From Parvibaculum sp. (lineage in GTDB: Bacteria; Pseudomonadota; Alphaproteobacteria; Parvibaculales; Parvibaculaceae), in contig NZ_JAUSBV010000002.1 in the NCBI RefSeq assembly GCF_030651915.1, positions 200,414 to 264,413 of the forward strand: a stretch of 64,000 nucleotides of DNA, given 5' to 3'. This document shows, one piece after another, positions 51,829-61,107 of this stretch. How positions within the stretch are numbered: the first letter of the stretch is position 1; every line of letters begins with the position of its first letter. The translations under genes were made by a program, and so were the position numbers. The notes below the pieces were generated by a model that ran no database searches, was not told where the DNA came from, and saw only the letters and a program-made list of their open reading frames with translations.

Positions 51829-51859
51829 AGTCCGGGGTGGCAGCGCGCCGCCCCGGACT
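51829..51859. terminator. Stem-loop after amt1
   Basis: AGTCCGGGG (51829-51837) pairs with CCCCGGACT (51851-51859). It lies 7 bp from the amt1 stop on the minus strand. No clear T-tract follows, so it may be a weak or Rho-assisted terminator. Confidence 0.5.
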
Positions 51860-51865
51860 GCGATG

Positions 51866-53116
51866 TCAACGAACCGGGATCTCGGATTCCGGGTTGGCGC
51901 CGATGCTGTGAATCGAGAGATCGGCGCCGCGGTGCTCTTCTTCGCGGGTCAGGCGGATGCCGGTGACCAGTTTCAGGCCGCCATAGACGACGAAGCCAAG
52001 GGCGGCCGCATAGATGACGCCAGCCAGCGAGCCGATGAGCTGGCTGATGAAGCTGACGCCACCAAGGCCGCCGAGTTCCGCCATGCCGAATATGCCCGCC
52101 GCTATGCCGCCCCAGAGGCCGCAAAGCCCGTGCAGCGGCCAGACGCCAAGCACGTCGTCGATGCGCAGGCGGCGCTGGCAGAAGTCGAACATGATGACGA
52201 ACAACGCGCCGGCGACCGCGCCGACGACCAGTGAGCCGACCGGATGCATGATGTCGGAACCGGCACAGACGGCCACAAGACCGGCCAGCGCGCCGTTGTG
52301 AATGAAGCCCGGATCGTTCTTGCCGACGACGAGGGCCGCCAGAATGCCGCCTGCCATGGCCAGCACCGAATTCATCGCGACCAGGCCCGAGATGCCTTCC
52401 AGCGACTGGGCCGAAACCACGTTGAAGCCGAACCAGCCGATGCAGAGCAACCAGGATCCAAGTGCCAGCCACGGGATCGAGGAAGGCGGAAAGCCGATCA
52501 GCTTGCCGTCCGCCGTGTAACGGCCGACGCGGCGGCCGAGCATGATTACGGCCGCAAAGGCCAGCCAGCCGCCGACGGCATGAACGACGATCGAGCCGGC
52601 AAAATCGTGGAAGGGCGCGCCAAAAGCGGCCTCGAGCCAGTCCTGAAAGCCCCAGTTGCCGTTCCAGACGAGGCCCTCATAGAAGGGATAGACCAGACCG
52701 ACGATGATCGCAGTGGCGACGGCTTGCGGCCAGAAGCGGGCGCGCTCGGCGATGCCGCCCGAAATGATTGCCGGAATGGCGGCCGCAAAGGTCAGAAGAA
52801 AGAAGAACTTCACCAGATCGACGCCTTGCGGGCCATAGCTGGAGCCCTCGGTGGCGCCGCTCAACTCGGCGGCGCTGACCAGGAAGTCGACGCCATAGGC
52901 GACGCTGTAGCCGATGAAGAAATAGCTGACCGTCGAGACGGCGAAATCGGCCAGAATCTTGACCAGCGCATTGACCTGGTTCTTGTGCCGCACCGTGCCG
53001 ACTTCGAGAAAGGCGAAGCCCGAATGCATCGCGAAAACCAGAATGGCGCCCATCAGAATGAAAAAGACGTCGCCGCCGGCGCCGAGACCGGCGCTTGCGC
53101 TTTCGATCGGATCCAT
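51866..53116 (-). CDS. amt: Ammonium transporter (Amt family), copy 1
   Basis: A 416-residue channel protein of the Amt/MEP/Rh family with about 11 membrane helices. There is no signal peptide: MDPIESASAGLGAGGDVFFILMGAILVFAMHSGFAFLEVG leads straight into the first helix. The conserved pore His pair appears in HDFAGSIVVHAVGGW and PLHGLCGLWGG. The cytoplasmic tail LTREEEHRGADLSIHSIGANPESEIPVR is the PII-contact region. A sigma-54-like promoter lies at 53215-53230, about 100 bp upstream, so it may be transcribed separately from glnK-amt2. Confidence 0.93.
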   Translation of the reverse strand: MDPIESASAGLGAGGDVFFILMGAILVFAMHSGFAFLEVGTVRHKNQVNALVKILADFAVSTVSYFFIGYSVAYGVDFLVSAAELSGATEGSSYGPQGVDLVKFFFLLTFAAAIPAIISGGIAERARFWPQAVATAIIVGLVYPFYEGLVWNGNWGFQDWLEAAFGAPFHDFAGSIVVHAVGGWLAFAAVIMLGRRVGRYTADGKLIGFPPSSIPWLALGSWLLCIGWFGFNVVSAQSLEGISGLVAMNSVLAMAGGILAALVVGKNDPGFIHNGALAGLVAVCAGSDIMHPVGSLVVGAVAGALFVIMFDFCQRRLRIDDVLGVWPLHGLCGLWGGIAAGIFGMAELGGLGGVSFISQLIGSLAGVIYAAALGFVVYGGLKLVTGIRLTREEEHRGADLSIHSIGANPESEIPVR

Positions 53117-53214
53117 GAGGGATCTCCCTGTTCGTTGCCACCGAACGCCCGGGCGAATTCCCCCGCCGGGCGACTGAGGGCCGTTGCCGGCATTTTTCTT
53201 CAGCGCCCTGCCCA

Positions 53215-53230
53215 ATCAAGAGGCATGCCA
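53215..53230 (-). promoter_or_regulatory. Sigma-54-like promoter for amt copy 1
   Basis: On the minus strand TGGCATGCCTCTTGAT matches the -24/-12 pattern TGGCAC-N5-TTGCW with two mismatches. It shares the CTTGAT end with the glnK promoter and lies 99 bp from the amt1 start. Confidence 0.6.
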
Positions 53231-53412
53231 TCGCCATGCTGCTTTGAAGGGCAGCTTCAATCAAGGACTTAGCATGATGCGGGTGGCCGGTAGCGCGCGA
53301 CAGCGCCTAGCGATTGACCACGCTTCATAGGCAATGGGCCTAAATATTATGCAGATAATGAGAATGATAGGAAATGCTGGACAGGCACGATGTGCGGTCC
53401 GTCGGCTCGGGC

Positions 53413-53449
53413 AAAAATGGAGCCCGGCAGGGGGGACCTACCGGGCTCC
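53413..53449 (-). terminator. Rho-independent terminator after amt copy 2
   Basis: On the minus strand GGAGCCCGG pairs with CCGGGCTCC, with four more pairs inside (one G-U), and is followed by five T residues. It lies 105 bp downstream of the amt2 stop. The gap 53117-53553 otherwise holds the amt1 promoter region. Confidence 0.88.
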
Positions 53450-53553
53450 TAGGTTCGCCGCCGACGCCCCGGTTTGGTGGCAGAGGGCGCCGGCGGCTGC
53501 GGGAGGAGAGCGGCGGCCCGAGGGGGAGGCCGCCGCGCCCATGTGCCGAACGT

Positions 53554-54897
53554 CTAGTTGGTCACGAACTCGGGATAGGCCTCGATACCGATCTCGGCCT
53601 TGTCCATGCCCATATGTTCCTCTTCCTCGCTGGCGCGGATGCCGATGGTGACGCGCAGCGCCAGCCAGAGCACAAGACTTGTCAGCGCGACGAAGAGACC
53701 GATCGAGACGACGCCCGTCGCCTGAATGGCGAAGCTCGTGTCCGCATTGGTCAGCGGCACGGCCATCGTGCCCCAGATGCCGGCGAAGAGATGGACCGGA
53801 ATGGCACCCACCACGTCGTCGATATGGAGCTTGTCGAGGAGCGGCACCGTCAGCACGACGATGACGCCGCCGATGGCGCCGATGCCGAGCGCCCAGCCGA
53901 GCGTCGGCGTCAGCGGTTCGGCGGTGATCGAGACGAGACCGGCAAGCGCGCCGTTCAACGCCATGGTGATGTCGACCTTCTTGTAGAGAAGCTGCGTCAG
54001 CGCCATCGCCGCCACCACACCGCCGGCGGCGGCCATGTTGGTGTTGATGAAGATGGTCGCCACCGCGTTTGCGTCCGCAATGGTGCCCAGCGCAAGCTGC
54101 GAGGCGCCGTTGAAGCCGAACCAGCCCAGCCAGAGAATGAAGGTGCCAAGCGTCGCCAGCGGCATCGAGGAACCAGGCATCGGATTGATGCCTCCGCCCT
54201 TGATGTATTTGCCGAGGCGCGGACCGAGGATGATCGCGCCCATCAGCGCGGCCCAGCCGCCCGTCGAGTGAACGATCGTCGAACCGGCGAAGTCGGAGAA
54301 GCCCATTTCGCTGAGCCAGCCACCGCCCCACTGCCAGGAACCCTGGATCGGGTAGATGAACCCGGTCAGGAAAACCGTGAAGAGGAGGAAGGGCCAGAGC
54401 CGAATGCGCTCGGCCAGCGTGCCCGAGACGATCGATGCGGCGGTCGCCACGAAGACCATCTGGAAGTACCAGTCGGAGGCCGAGGAATAACCGGTGCCGT
54501 CTTCGGCGACGCCACCCGAATCGTCGACACCCCAGAGACCCAGCGAGCCGATATAGCCGCCATCGACGCCGTCATACATCAGGTTGTAGCCGACAAGGTA
54601 GTAGAGGATGCCGGCGATCGAGTAGAGGCTGATGTTCTTGGTGCATTGCATGGCGACGTTTTTCGAACGTACCAGGCCGGCTTCGAGCATGGTGAAGCCC
54701 GCCGCCATCCACATAACGAGGAAGCCGCCGATCAGAAACAGCAGCGTGTTGAAAATATACGCCGTTTCCGGTGCGCTCAGTTCGAACGCCTCTTCCGCGA
54801 TCTCCTCGACTTCCTGTGCCATCGACGGCACGGTCATTGCCAGTATCGCGAGCCCTGCCATACCTGCCAGGCGTGTGTATCTTCCTACTTTGGTCAT
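53554..54897 (-). CDS. amtB: Ammonium transporter (Amt family), copy 2
   Basis: A 447-residue Amt protein with a signal-like N-terminus (YTRLAGMAGLAILAMTVPSMAQEVEEIAEEAFELSAPETAYIFNTLLFLIGGFLVMWMAAGFTMLEAGLVRSKN). The pore blocks are DFAGSTIVHSTGGWAALMGAIILGPRLGKY and AIPVHLFAGIWGTMAVP. The C-tail is IGIRASEEEEHMGMDKAEIGIEAYPEFVTN. It lies 65 bp downstream of glnK, the classical glnK-amtB pair, and shares its promoter. In this arrangement GlnK blocks the channel when nitrogen is plentiful. Confidence 0.94.
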   Translation of the reverse strand: MTKVGRYTRLAGMAGLAILAMTVPSMAQEVEEIAEEAFELSAPETAYIFNTLLFLIGGFLVMWMAAGFTMLEAGLVRSKNVAMQCTKNISLYSIAGILYYLVGYNLMYDGVDGGYIGSLGLWGVDDSGGVAEDGTGYSSASDWYFQMVFVATAASIVSGTLAERIRLWPFLLFTVFLTGFIYPIQGSWQWGGGWLSEMGFSDFAGSTIVHSTGGWAALMGAIILGPRLGKYIKGGGINPMPGSSMPLATLGTFILWLGWFGFNGASQLALGTIADANAVATIFINTNMAAAGGVVAAMALTQLLYKKVDITMALNGALAGLVSITAEPLTPTLGWALGIGAIGGVIVVLTVPLLDKLHIDDVVGAIPVHLFAGIWGTMAVPLTNADTSFAIQATGVVSIGLFVALTSLVLWLALRVTIGIRASEEEEHMGMDKAEIGIEAYPEFVTN

Positions 54898-54962
54898 CGT
54901 TCCTCTCTCATTAGAGGGTTACCGTCCCCGTTACCGCGAAACTTATTCGATCCGTATAGGGA

Positions 54963-55412
<450 letters not shown>

Positions 55413-55418
55413 TCACCA

Positions 55419-55434
55419 ATCAAGAAACGTGCCG
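55419..55434 (-). promoter_or_regulatory. Sigma-54-like promoter of glnK-amtB
   Basis: On the minus strand CGGCACGTTTCTTGAT matches TGGCACG-N4-TTGCW with two mismatches. It gives an untranslated leader of about 107 nt for glnK. With the NtrC site about 110 bp upstream it forms the standard enhancer-dependent layout. Confidence 0.75.
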
Positions 55435-55527
55435 CGACTGCGAAGATCAAAAAACAGCCGGACTCGGGCCGATTCTCTTTTGAAGCGCGGCCGTAAAAGC
55501 CGGAATGCCTGCGCCGCAGCGCGTTGC

Positions 55528-55544
55528 TGCACAATTTGTGTGCA
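55528..55544. promoter_or_regulatory. NtrC-binding site upstream of glnK
   Basis: TGCAC-AATTTGT-GTGCA is a perfect fit to the NtrC dyad TGCAC-N7-GTGCA. It lies about 110 bp upstream of the -24 element of the glnK promoter, the usual enhancer distance. Confidence 0.8.
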
Positions 55545-55601
55545 GTGTGTTTCCTTGACGGTCAGCCCACGGATCGATCCGACCAAGGCGTCTGCGCATA
55601 C

Positions 55602-55628
55602 AAAAAGGGCGCTCCTTGCGGAACGCCC
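55602..55628 (-). terminator. Rho-independent terminator of amt copy 3
   Basis: On the minus strand GGGCGTTCC pairs with GGAGCGCCC around GCAA (one G-U pair), followed by five T residues. It lies 24 bp beyond the amt3 stop, separating amt3 from glnK. Confidence 0.9.
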
Positions 55629-55651
55629 TTTCCGTCGCGGAGAGGCGCGAC

Positions 55652-56989
55652 TTATTGGATGACTTCGCCGTGCTGGCTGATGTCCAGGCCGTCGACTTCC
55701 TCCTGCGGCGTTACGCGCAGGCCGAAGAAGATCTTCGTCACCATCAGCAGGACGAAGGTGCCGAGGCCGCAATAGACGATTGTCGCAATAACACCCTTGA
55801 TCTGGATGCCGACCTGGGCCCAGTTGCCCTCGAGGCCGCCCAGCGGCGTGTCGCCGCCGGTGATCGCCACGGTGGCGAAGACGCCGGTCAGGATCGCGCC
55901 GACAATGCCGCCGACCGCGTGGACGCCGAAGACGTCGAGCGCGTCGTCATAGCCGATCGCCCGCTTGATGCTGGTCGAGGCGATGAAGCAGATCACGCCC
56001 GAGGCAAGGCCGATCCAGAGCGCGCCCATCGGATCGACGAAGCCGGCCGCCGGTGTGATTGCGACGAGACCGGCAATGGCGCCGGTGGCGAGGCCGAGCA
56101 GCGTCGGCTTCCGGTGGACGATCCACTCGGCAAACATCCAGCCGAGCACGGCCGTTGCGGTCGCGATCTGCGTCACTGCCATCGCCATACCGGCGCGGCC
56201 GTCGGCGGCGAGTTGCGAGCCGGCGTTGAAGCCGAACCAGCCGACCCAGAGCAGCGCGGCACCGACCATCGTCAGCACGACATTGTGTGGGGCCATGTTT
56301 TCCATACCGAAACCCTTGCGAGGGCCGAGCACGAGACAGGCGACGAGACCGGCGATGCCAGCATTGATGTGCACCACCGTGCCGCCGGCGAAATCGAGCA
56401 CGCCGTCCTCGGCAAGGAAGCCGCCGCCCCAGACCCAGTGGCAGATCGGTGCATAGATGAAGATCACCCACAGCGTCATGAAGACCAGCATGCTGGAAAA
56501 CTTCATGCGGTCGGCGAAGGCGCCGACGATCAGCGCCGGCGTGATGATCGCAAAGGTCATCTGAAACGTCATGAAGACGCTTTCGGGGATCGTGCCCGTC
56601 AGCGCATCGACGGTCAGACCCGACAGGAAAAGATTGTCGAGGCCGCCGACATAGGCGTTCATCGAACCGCCATCGCCAAAGGCCAAGGAGTAGCCGGCCA
56701 CCATCCAGACCACCGACATCAGCGCGGCGATCGCAAAGACCTGCGCTGCCATGGCGACAACGTTCTTCTTGCGGACCATGCCGCCGTAAAACAGCGCGAG
56801 GCCCGGGATGGTCATCAGCAGGACCAGCGCCGTGGCGGTCAGCATCCAGGCCGTGTCACCGGCGCTCAGCTCAACGACCTCCTCCTGGGCTATGGCGCTG
56901 CCGGTCATCGCGGCCAGCGCAAACGCGCCGGTGGCGGCGGCAAGCGCGCGCCGGCGGAGAAGCCCCTTTTTTTCAATTTTGTCGGTCAT
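55652..56989 (-). CDS. amt: Ammonium transporter (Amt family), copy 3
   Basis: A 445-residue Amt protein with a signal-like start (LLRRRALAAATGAFALAAMTGSAIAQEEVVELSAGDTAW) before the helices. MTIPGLALFYGGMVRKKNVVAM is the AmtB-type first helices, and the pore blocks are DFAGGTVVHINAGIAGLVACLVLGPRKG and DVFGVHAVGGIVGAILTGVFA. The C-tail ends GLRVTPQEEVDGLDISQHGEVIQ, close to E. coli AmtB. It has its own terminator and a sigma-54-like promoter at 57095-57110. Copies 1 and 2 are more distant relatives, so this is not a recent triplication. Confidence 0.94.
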   Translation of the reverse strand: MTDKIEKKGLLRRRALAAATGAFALAAMTGSAIAQEEVVELSAGDTAWMLTATALVLLMTIPGLALFYGGMVRKKNVVAMAAQVFAIAALMSVVWMVAGYSLAFGDGGSMNAYVGGLDNLFLSGLTVDALTGTIPESVFMTFQMTFAIITPALIVGAFADRMKFSSMLVFMTLWVIFIYAPICHWVWGGGFLAEDGVLDFAGGTVVHINAGIAGLVACLVLGPRKGFGMENMAPHNVVLTMVGAALLWVGWFGFNAGSQLAADGRAGMAMAVTQIATATAVLGWMFAEWIVHRKPTLLGLATGAIAGLVAITPAAGFVDPMGALWIGLASGVICFIASTSIKRAIGYDDALDVFGVHAVGGIVGAILTGVFATVAITGGDTPLGGLEGNWAQVGIQIKGVIATIVYCGLGTFVLLMVTKIFFGLRVTPQEEVDGLDISQHGEVIQ

Positions 56990-57094
56990 TCGTCTCTCCA
57001 TGTGCCGCCGGTGGGTCATGCCCCCGGCCTTGTTGCGCGCGGCGCGCCGTCCGTCTCCCCGGCGGGCGGTTTTCCGGCGCTTGGTGGCCTTGTT

Positions 57095-57110
57095 CTCAAG
57101 AAGCATGCCG
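57095..57110 (-). promoter_or_regulatory. Sigma-54-like promoter for amt copy 3
   Basis: On the minus strand CGGCATGCTTCTTGAG resembles the glnK and amt1 promoters. The leader would be about 95 nt, close to the other two. Its match to the general sigma-54 consensus is weaker (three mismatches). Confidence 0.5.
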
Positions 57111-57437
57111 TTTGTCGTCGTAGATCTATATTGTTGTTTTTATTGCAATATTTTTGTACCCGGCCATGATCGACGTAAGGATTCATACCTGACATGCACA
57201 TTTCGTAGGCGTATTTTCTTAATTGCCTATTTTTTGACCTATTGGCTTATTGTGAGTTGGCGCCCCGGCTGCATGTGTCCGGAGTCACGCCGCTTTTTCG
57301 GCGTATGGGGTGGGTTTCGCGGCATCGGACCTTCGGTTAAGCTTCCGACACAAAAAGTGGAGCACAACTCCGCAAATTGGAGGGTTGGGCCCGATCCGCG
57401 CGGCGGCAGGGGGCCCATAAACAGGGACGGGGAGGTC
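57111..57437. promoter_or_regulatory. AT-rich divergent region between amt3 and the PQQ dehydrogenase
   Basis: The 57111-57260 stretch is strikingly AT-rich compared with its surroundings and includes the perfect palindrome TATTGCAATA at 57142-57151. It probably holds upstream activating sites of amt3 and the promoter of the PQQ dehydrogenase gene. No NtrC dyad of the TGCAC-N7-GTGCA type and no gene were seen. Confidence 0.5.
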
Positions 57438-59645
57438 ATGGCGGATCTGGCAAAAAACTGGCCTGTGGCGGTCAACGCCGCAGCGGGCGTCGTGCTGGCG
57501 GGCTTTATCGGCTGGCAGTTGATTTCAAGCGGCGTCGAAGAGACGGCATCACCGGTGGCGGAAGCGCCGGTCGTCGAGGAAGTGGTGGAAGAGGCCGCGC
57601 CGCGCGGATTTGCCGACATAGACGGCGCGCGCATTGCGGCGGCCGATGCGGAACCTGGCAACTGGCTTTCCCATGGCCGCACTTACGATGAGCAGCGTTT
57701 CTCGCCGCTCGATCAAATCAACGACAACAATATTGGCGAACTGGCGCTTGCCTGGTCGCTCGACACGGCGACGACGCGCGGGCTTGAGGCCACGCCCATC
57801 GTTGTCGACGATGTCATGTACCTCTCGCTCAATTGGGGCATTACCATCGCGGTCGATGCGAAGAGCGGGACCGAGCTTTGGCGCTTCGACCCGGAAGTTC
57901 CCGGCGAATGGGGCCGTTACGGTTGCTGCGATGTCGTCAATCGTGGTGTTGCGGTCTGGAAGGGCCGCGTCTACACAGCGAGCTTCGACGGGCGGCTTTT
58001 TGCGCTCGACGCCACCGACGGCGCCGTCGTCTGGGAGGTCAACACGATCCCCGGCCCGCCCTATACAATCACGGGTGCGCCACGTGTTTTCGGCGACAAG
58101 GTCGTGATCGGCAATGGCGGCGCCGAATATGGCGTACGCGGTTACATCACCGCCTATGACACCGAGACCGGCGCCGAGGCCTGGCGCTTCTACACGGTGC
58201 CGGGCGATCCGGCGCTGCCGGTCGAGCATCCCGAACTTGAAGCGGCGCTGCCGACCTGGAAGGGCGGCGAGTGGTGGAAGATCGGCGGCGGCGGTACAGC
58301 CTGGGATTCGATGGTCTACGAACCCGAAACCAATACGCTTTATGTCGGCACCGGCAACGGTTCCCCCTGGACGCGCGAAATCCGTTCGCCCGGCGGCGGC
58401 GACAATCTCTATCTGTCGTCGATCCTGGCGCTCGATGCCGATAGCGGCCGGATGAAGTGGCACTACCAGACGACGCCAGGCGACAACTGGGACTACACGG
58501 CAACGCAGCCGCTGATGCTGGCCGACATCGAAATCGACGGCCGCTTGCGCAATGTCATCATGCAGGCACCGAAGAACGGCTTCTTCTATGTCCTCGATCG
58601 CGAGACGGGGAAGCTCATCTCGGCCAATCCCTTCTCAACGACGACATGGGCAAGCCATATCGATCTCGAGACGGGACGTCCGGTTGAAACCGGCGAGGGC
58701 GAGTTCGGCGAGGCGACCGCCTTCGTGCTGCCGTCGGCCAATGGCGCACATAACTGGCATCCGATGGCATTTCATCCGGGCACCGGGCTTGTCTACATCC
58801 CGACGCAGGACATCGCCGGCATCTATTCGCTGAGCGAACAGTGGAAGAACGAGGGCGCGTACACGCCGAAGAACAACTGGTGGAACACCGGTATGGACTG
58901 GACCGCCTATATCGACGCGATCACCGCGCTGCCGGAAATCCCGATGGAGAAGGGTTATCTGAAGGCGTGGGATCCGGTGACCGGCGAAGCGCGCTGGCAG
59001 GTTGAGTATCCGGCGCCGCTCAATGGCGGGGTGCTGGCGACTGCCGGCAATCTCGTCTTCCAGGGAACTGCTGATGGCTATTTCTATGCCTACAAGGCCG
59101 ATACCGGCGAACGGGTCTGGTCGCAACATATCCAGACCGGCATTGTCGCCGCGCCCGTTACCTATACCGTCGATGGCGAGCAATATGTCGCCGTGCTGGC
59201 GGGCTGGGGTGGCGTCAACATCGTCTCGGGCGATGCGCGGACATCGGCAGCGGCAAAATATGGCAATGAAGGCCGCCTGATCACCTTCAAGCTCGGCGGT
59301 GGCGGTACGCTGCCGCAGCTGGCCCTGCGCGACCAGTCGATACCCGAATGGCCGGCATTGACGGCGAACGAGGAAACGGTGCGGCAGGGCGAGATCGCCT
59401 ATACGCAATATTGCATGCTCTGCCATGGTGCGCTGGCGATCAGCCCCGGCGTGACACCCGACCTCCGGCGCATGAACGAGAACGTGCGCGAGCACTTTCA
59501 GGACATTGTGCGCGGCGGCCTTCTCTCGGCCAACGGCATGGCGAGTTTTGCCGATCTCGTCAGCGAGGAAGATGTCGAAGCCATCCTCTCCTACGTTCAG
59601 AAGCGCGCCCTTGAAGACAAGGCACGCGCCGAACCGACCAACTGA
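57438..59645 (+). CDS. PQQ-dependent quinohemoprotein alcohol dehydrogenase, membrane-anchored
   Basis: A 735-residue periplasmic enzyme with an eight-bladed PQQ propeller plus a C-terminal cytochrome c domain. The vicinal disulfide is Cys163-Cys164 (RYGCCDVVNRG), the likely catalytic base is Asp352 in GDNWDYTATQP, and the haem site is Cys659-Met-Leu-Cys662-His663. Thr354, not Asp, two residues after the base argues for Ca2+ rather than lanthanide use. The N-terminus AAAGVVLAGFIGWQLI has no clear cleavage site and is followed by an acidic Val/Glu/Pro linker, suggesting an anchored form. A GGGGAGG ribosome site precedes the ATG. Confidence 0.92.
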   Translation: MADLAKNWPVAVNAAAGVVLAGFIGWQLISSGVEETASPVAEAPVVEEVVEEAAPRGFADIDGARIAAADAEPGNWLSHGRTYDEQRFSPLDQINDNNIGELALAWSLDTATTRGLEATPIVVDDVMYLSLNWGITIAVDAKSGTELWRFDPEVPGEWGRYGCCDVVNRGVAVWKGRVYTASFDGRLFALDATDGAVVWEVNTIPGPPYTITGAPRVFGDKVVIGNGGAEYGVRGYITAYDTETGAEAWRFYTVPGDPALPVEHPELEAALPTWKGGEWWKIGGGGTAWDSMVYEPETNTLYVGTGNGSPWTREIRSPGGGDNLYLSSILALDADSGRMKWHYQTTPGDNWDYTATQPLMLADIEIDGRLRNVIMQAPKNGFFYVLDRETGKLISANPFSTTTWASHIDLETGRPVETGEGEFGEATAFVLPSANGAHNWHPMAFHPGTGLVYIPTQDIAGIYSLSEQWKNEGAYTPKNNWWNTGMDWTAYIDAITALPEIPMEKGYLKAWDPVTGEARWQVEYPAPLNGGVLATAGNLVFQGTADGYFYAYKADTGERVWSQHIQTGIVAAPVTYTVDGEQYVAVLAGWGGVNIVSGDARTSAAAKYGNEGRLITFKLGGGGTLPQLALRDQSIPEWPALTANEETVRQGEIAYTQYCMLCHGALAISPGVTPDLRRMNENVREHFQDIVRGGLLSANGMASFADLVSEEDVEAILSYVQKRALEDKARAEPTN

Positions 59646-59668
59646 CGGCAAGCTCGCCGCAAGAACAA

Positions 59669-59699
59669 AGCCCCGGAGGTCTCTCTCCGGGGCTTTTTT
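59669..59699 (+). terminator. Rho-independent terminator of the PQQ dehydrogenase gene
   Basis: AGCCCCGGA (59669-59677) pairs with TCCGGGGCT (59686-59694) around an 8-bp loop, followed by a run of six T residues (59694-59699). Confidence 0.93.
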
Positions 59700-59701
59700 C
59701 A

Positions 59702-61042
59702 TCAATTCATTGCGTGCTCGGCTGCGAACGCAAGGCGAAGCAGTTTTTCTTCCGTGAGCGGATGGCTTTGCAACATCAATCCGATTGGCAGACCGCGCGC
59801 ATCGCAGCCAGCGGGCAGCGTCACCGCACAGAGACCAAGCTGATTGCCGATCGTGGCGTTCCGCAGCGCCAAGCGGTTGGCGCGGAAATAGGCTTCTCCG
59901 CCTGCCTCGAGCGTTGAGATCGGCGGCGGCGAAATCGCCACGGCCGGCATCAGCACAGCATCGACGCCCGCCGTCGCCGAGAGATAGCGGGCGCGAATGT
60001 CAGTGCGCTTCAGATCGGCGGCAATGATGTCGGAGGCGGTGAGCGCGGCGCCCGCCATCACGCGGTCATAAACCGGCGGATAGATGTCGGTCTTGTTGGC
60101 GGCCAGCATTTCGTTCCATTGCACGTAGGCTTCGGCGACGAGGCGGCTCGATTTCGGCGACCAGGCGAGCGCGTCGATTTCGTCAAGCTGAGGCAATTTG
60201 TGTTCGACGATCCGCGCGCCGGCATGGACGAGGCGGCGGATTGCCGCTTCGAGCGCGATGGCGACGCCGTCGTCGAGTTCCGACCAGGCGACGCCTCCCG
60301 GCAACCAGAAGACGGCACGGGAAAGATCGAAAGGTTCAAGCGCGCGTGCCTGCTTTCCTTCGAGCAGCGCGAAGATCGCGGCCGCGTCTTCGACGGTTTT
60401 CGCCAGCGGCCCCACCGTGTCGAAGGTCGGCGACAGCGGCACCGTGCCGTCGAGCGGCAAGAGGCCCGCCGTCGTCTTCAAACCGACGAGGCCGTTCCAG
60501 GCCGACGGGATGCGGACCGACCCGCCGGTGTCGGTGCCGATGGCGCCTGCTGCCAGTCCGCGCGCAACGGAGACGCCCGCACCTGCCGATGAACCGCCGG
60601 GCACGCGCTCTATCTTTCCGTCATGTGCATTGGCGGGCGTGCCGAATTTCGGATTGATGCCGAGGCCCGAAAAAGCAAGCTCCGTCATCGTCGTCTTGCC
60701 GAGACAGACGGCGCCGGCGCGGGTGGCGCGCGCCAGCACCTCGGCGTCGCGTGTGGGCACACGGTCCTTCAGCGGCAGCGAGCCCGCCGCGGTCGGCTCG
60801 CCAGCCGTATCGAAGAGATCCTTCCAGGAAAGCGGAACGCCATCGAGCGCATGGCGGCGCAAGCCCCGCTTCGCCCGATCGGCGGCCGCCGCTGCCTCGG
60901 CGCGTGCGCGCGTTTCGAGCAGGCGGACATAGATGCGGTGATCGGGATCCGTCAGTGCCGCCCTTGCGAGGAATGCCTCGGTCACCTCGCGTGGATCGGC
61001 ACTGCCGCTCTCGAACAGTCCGCCGAGGTCAAGCGCGGTCAT
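59702..61042 (-). CDS. Amidase (amidase-signature family)
   Basis: A 446-residue Ser-cisSer-Lys hydrolase. LDGVPLSWKDLFDTAGEPTAAGSLPLKDR carries the catalytic Lys. GKIERVPGGSSAGAGVSVARGLAAGAIGTDTGGSVRIPSAWNGLVGLKTTAG carries the two Ser residues and the signature. The C-terminal NQLGLCAVTLPAGCDARGLPIGLMLQS is the usual ending. The substrate may be an amide or urea-like compound; it is not a GatA by context, since gatB and gatC are absent. The start at 61042 (MTALDLGGLFESG) fits the family; the frame remains open upstream. Confidence 0.88.
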   Translation of the reverse strand: MTALDLGGLFESGSADPREVTEAFLARAALTDPDHRIYVRLLETRARAEAAAAADRAKRGLRRHALDGVPLSWKDLFDTAGEPTAAGSLPLKDRVPTRDAEVLARATRAGAVCLGKTTMTELAFSGLGINPKFGTPANAHDGKIERVPGGSSAGAGVSVARGLAAGAIGTDTGGSVRIPSAWNGLVGLKTTAGLLPLDGTVPLSPTFDTVGPLAKTVEDAAAIFALLEGKQARALEPFDLSRAVFWLPGGVAWSELDDGVAIALEAAIRRLVHAGARIVEHKLPQLDEIDALAWSPKSSRLVAEAYVQWNEMLAANKTDIYPPVYDRVMAGAALTASDIIAADLKRTDIRARYLSATAGVDAVLMPAVAISPPPISTLEAGGEAYFRANRLALRNATIGNQLGLCAVTLPAGCDARGLPIGLMLQSHPLTEEKLLRLAFAAEHAMN

Positions 61043-61107
61043 CCGATGCCATTCGGTATGACCGCCCCGCTCATCCACAATGCGCGTGTTCAACCTGAAA
61101 TCCTCTT

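Noticed and set aside
53385-53395. GCAC-GAT-GTGC as an NtrC site for amt1
   Set aside because: The spacer is 3 bp rather than 7, so it does not fit the NtrC dyad.
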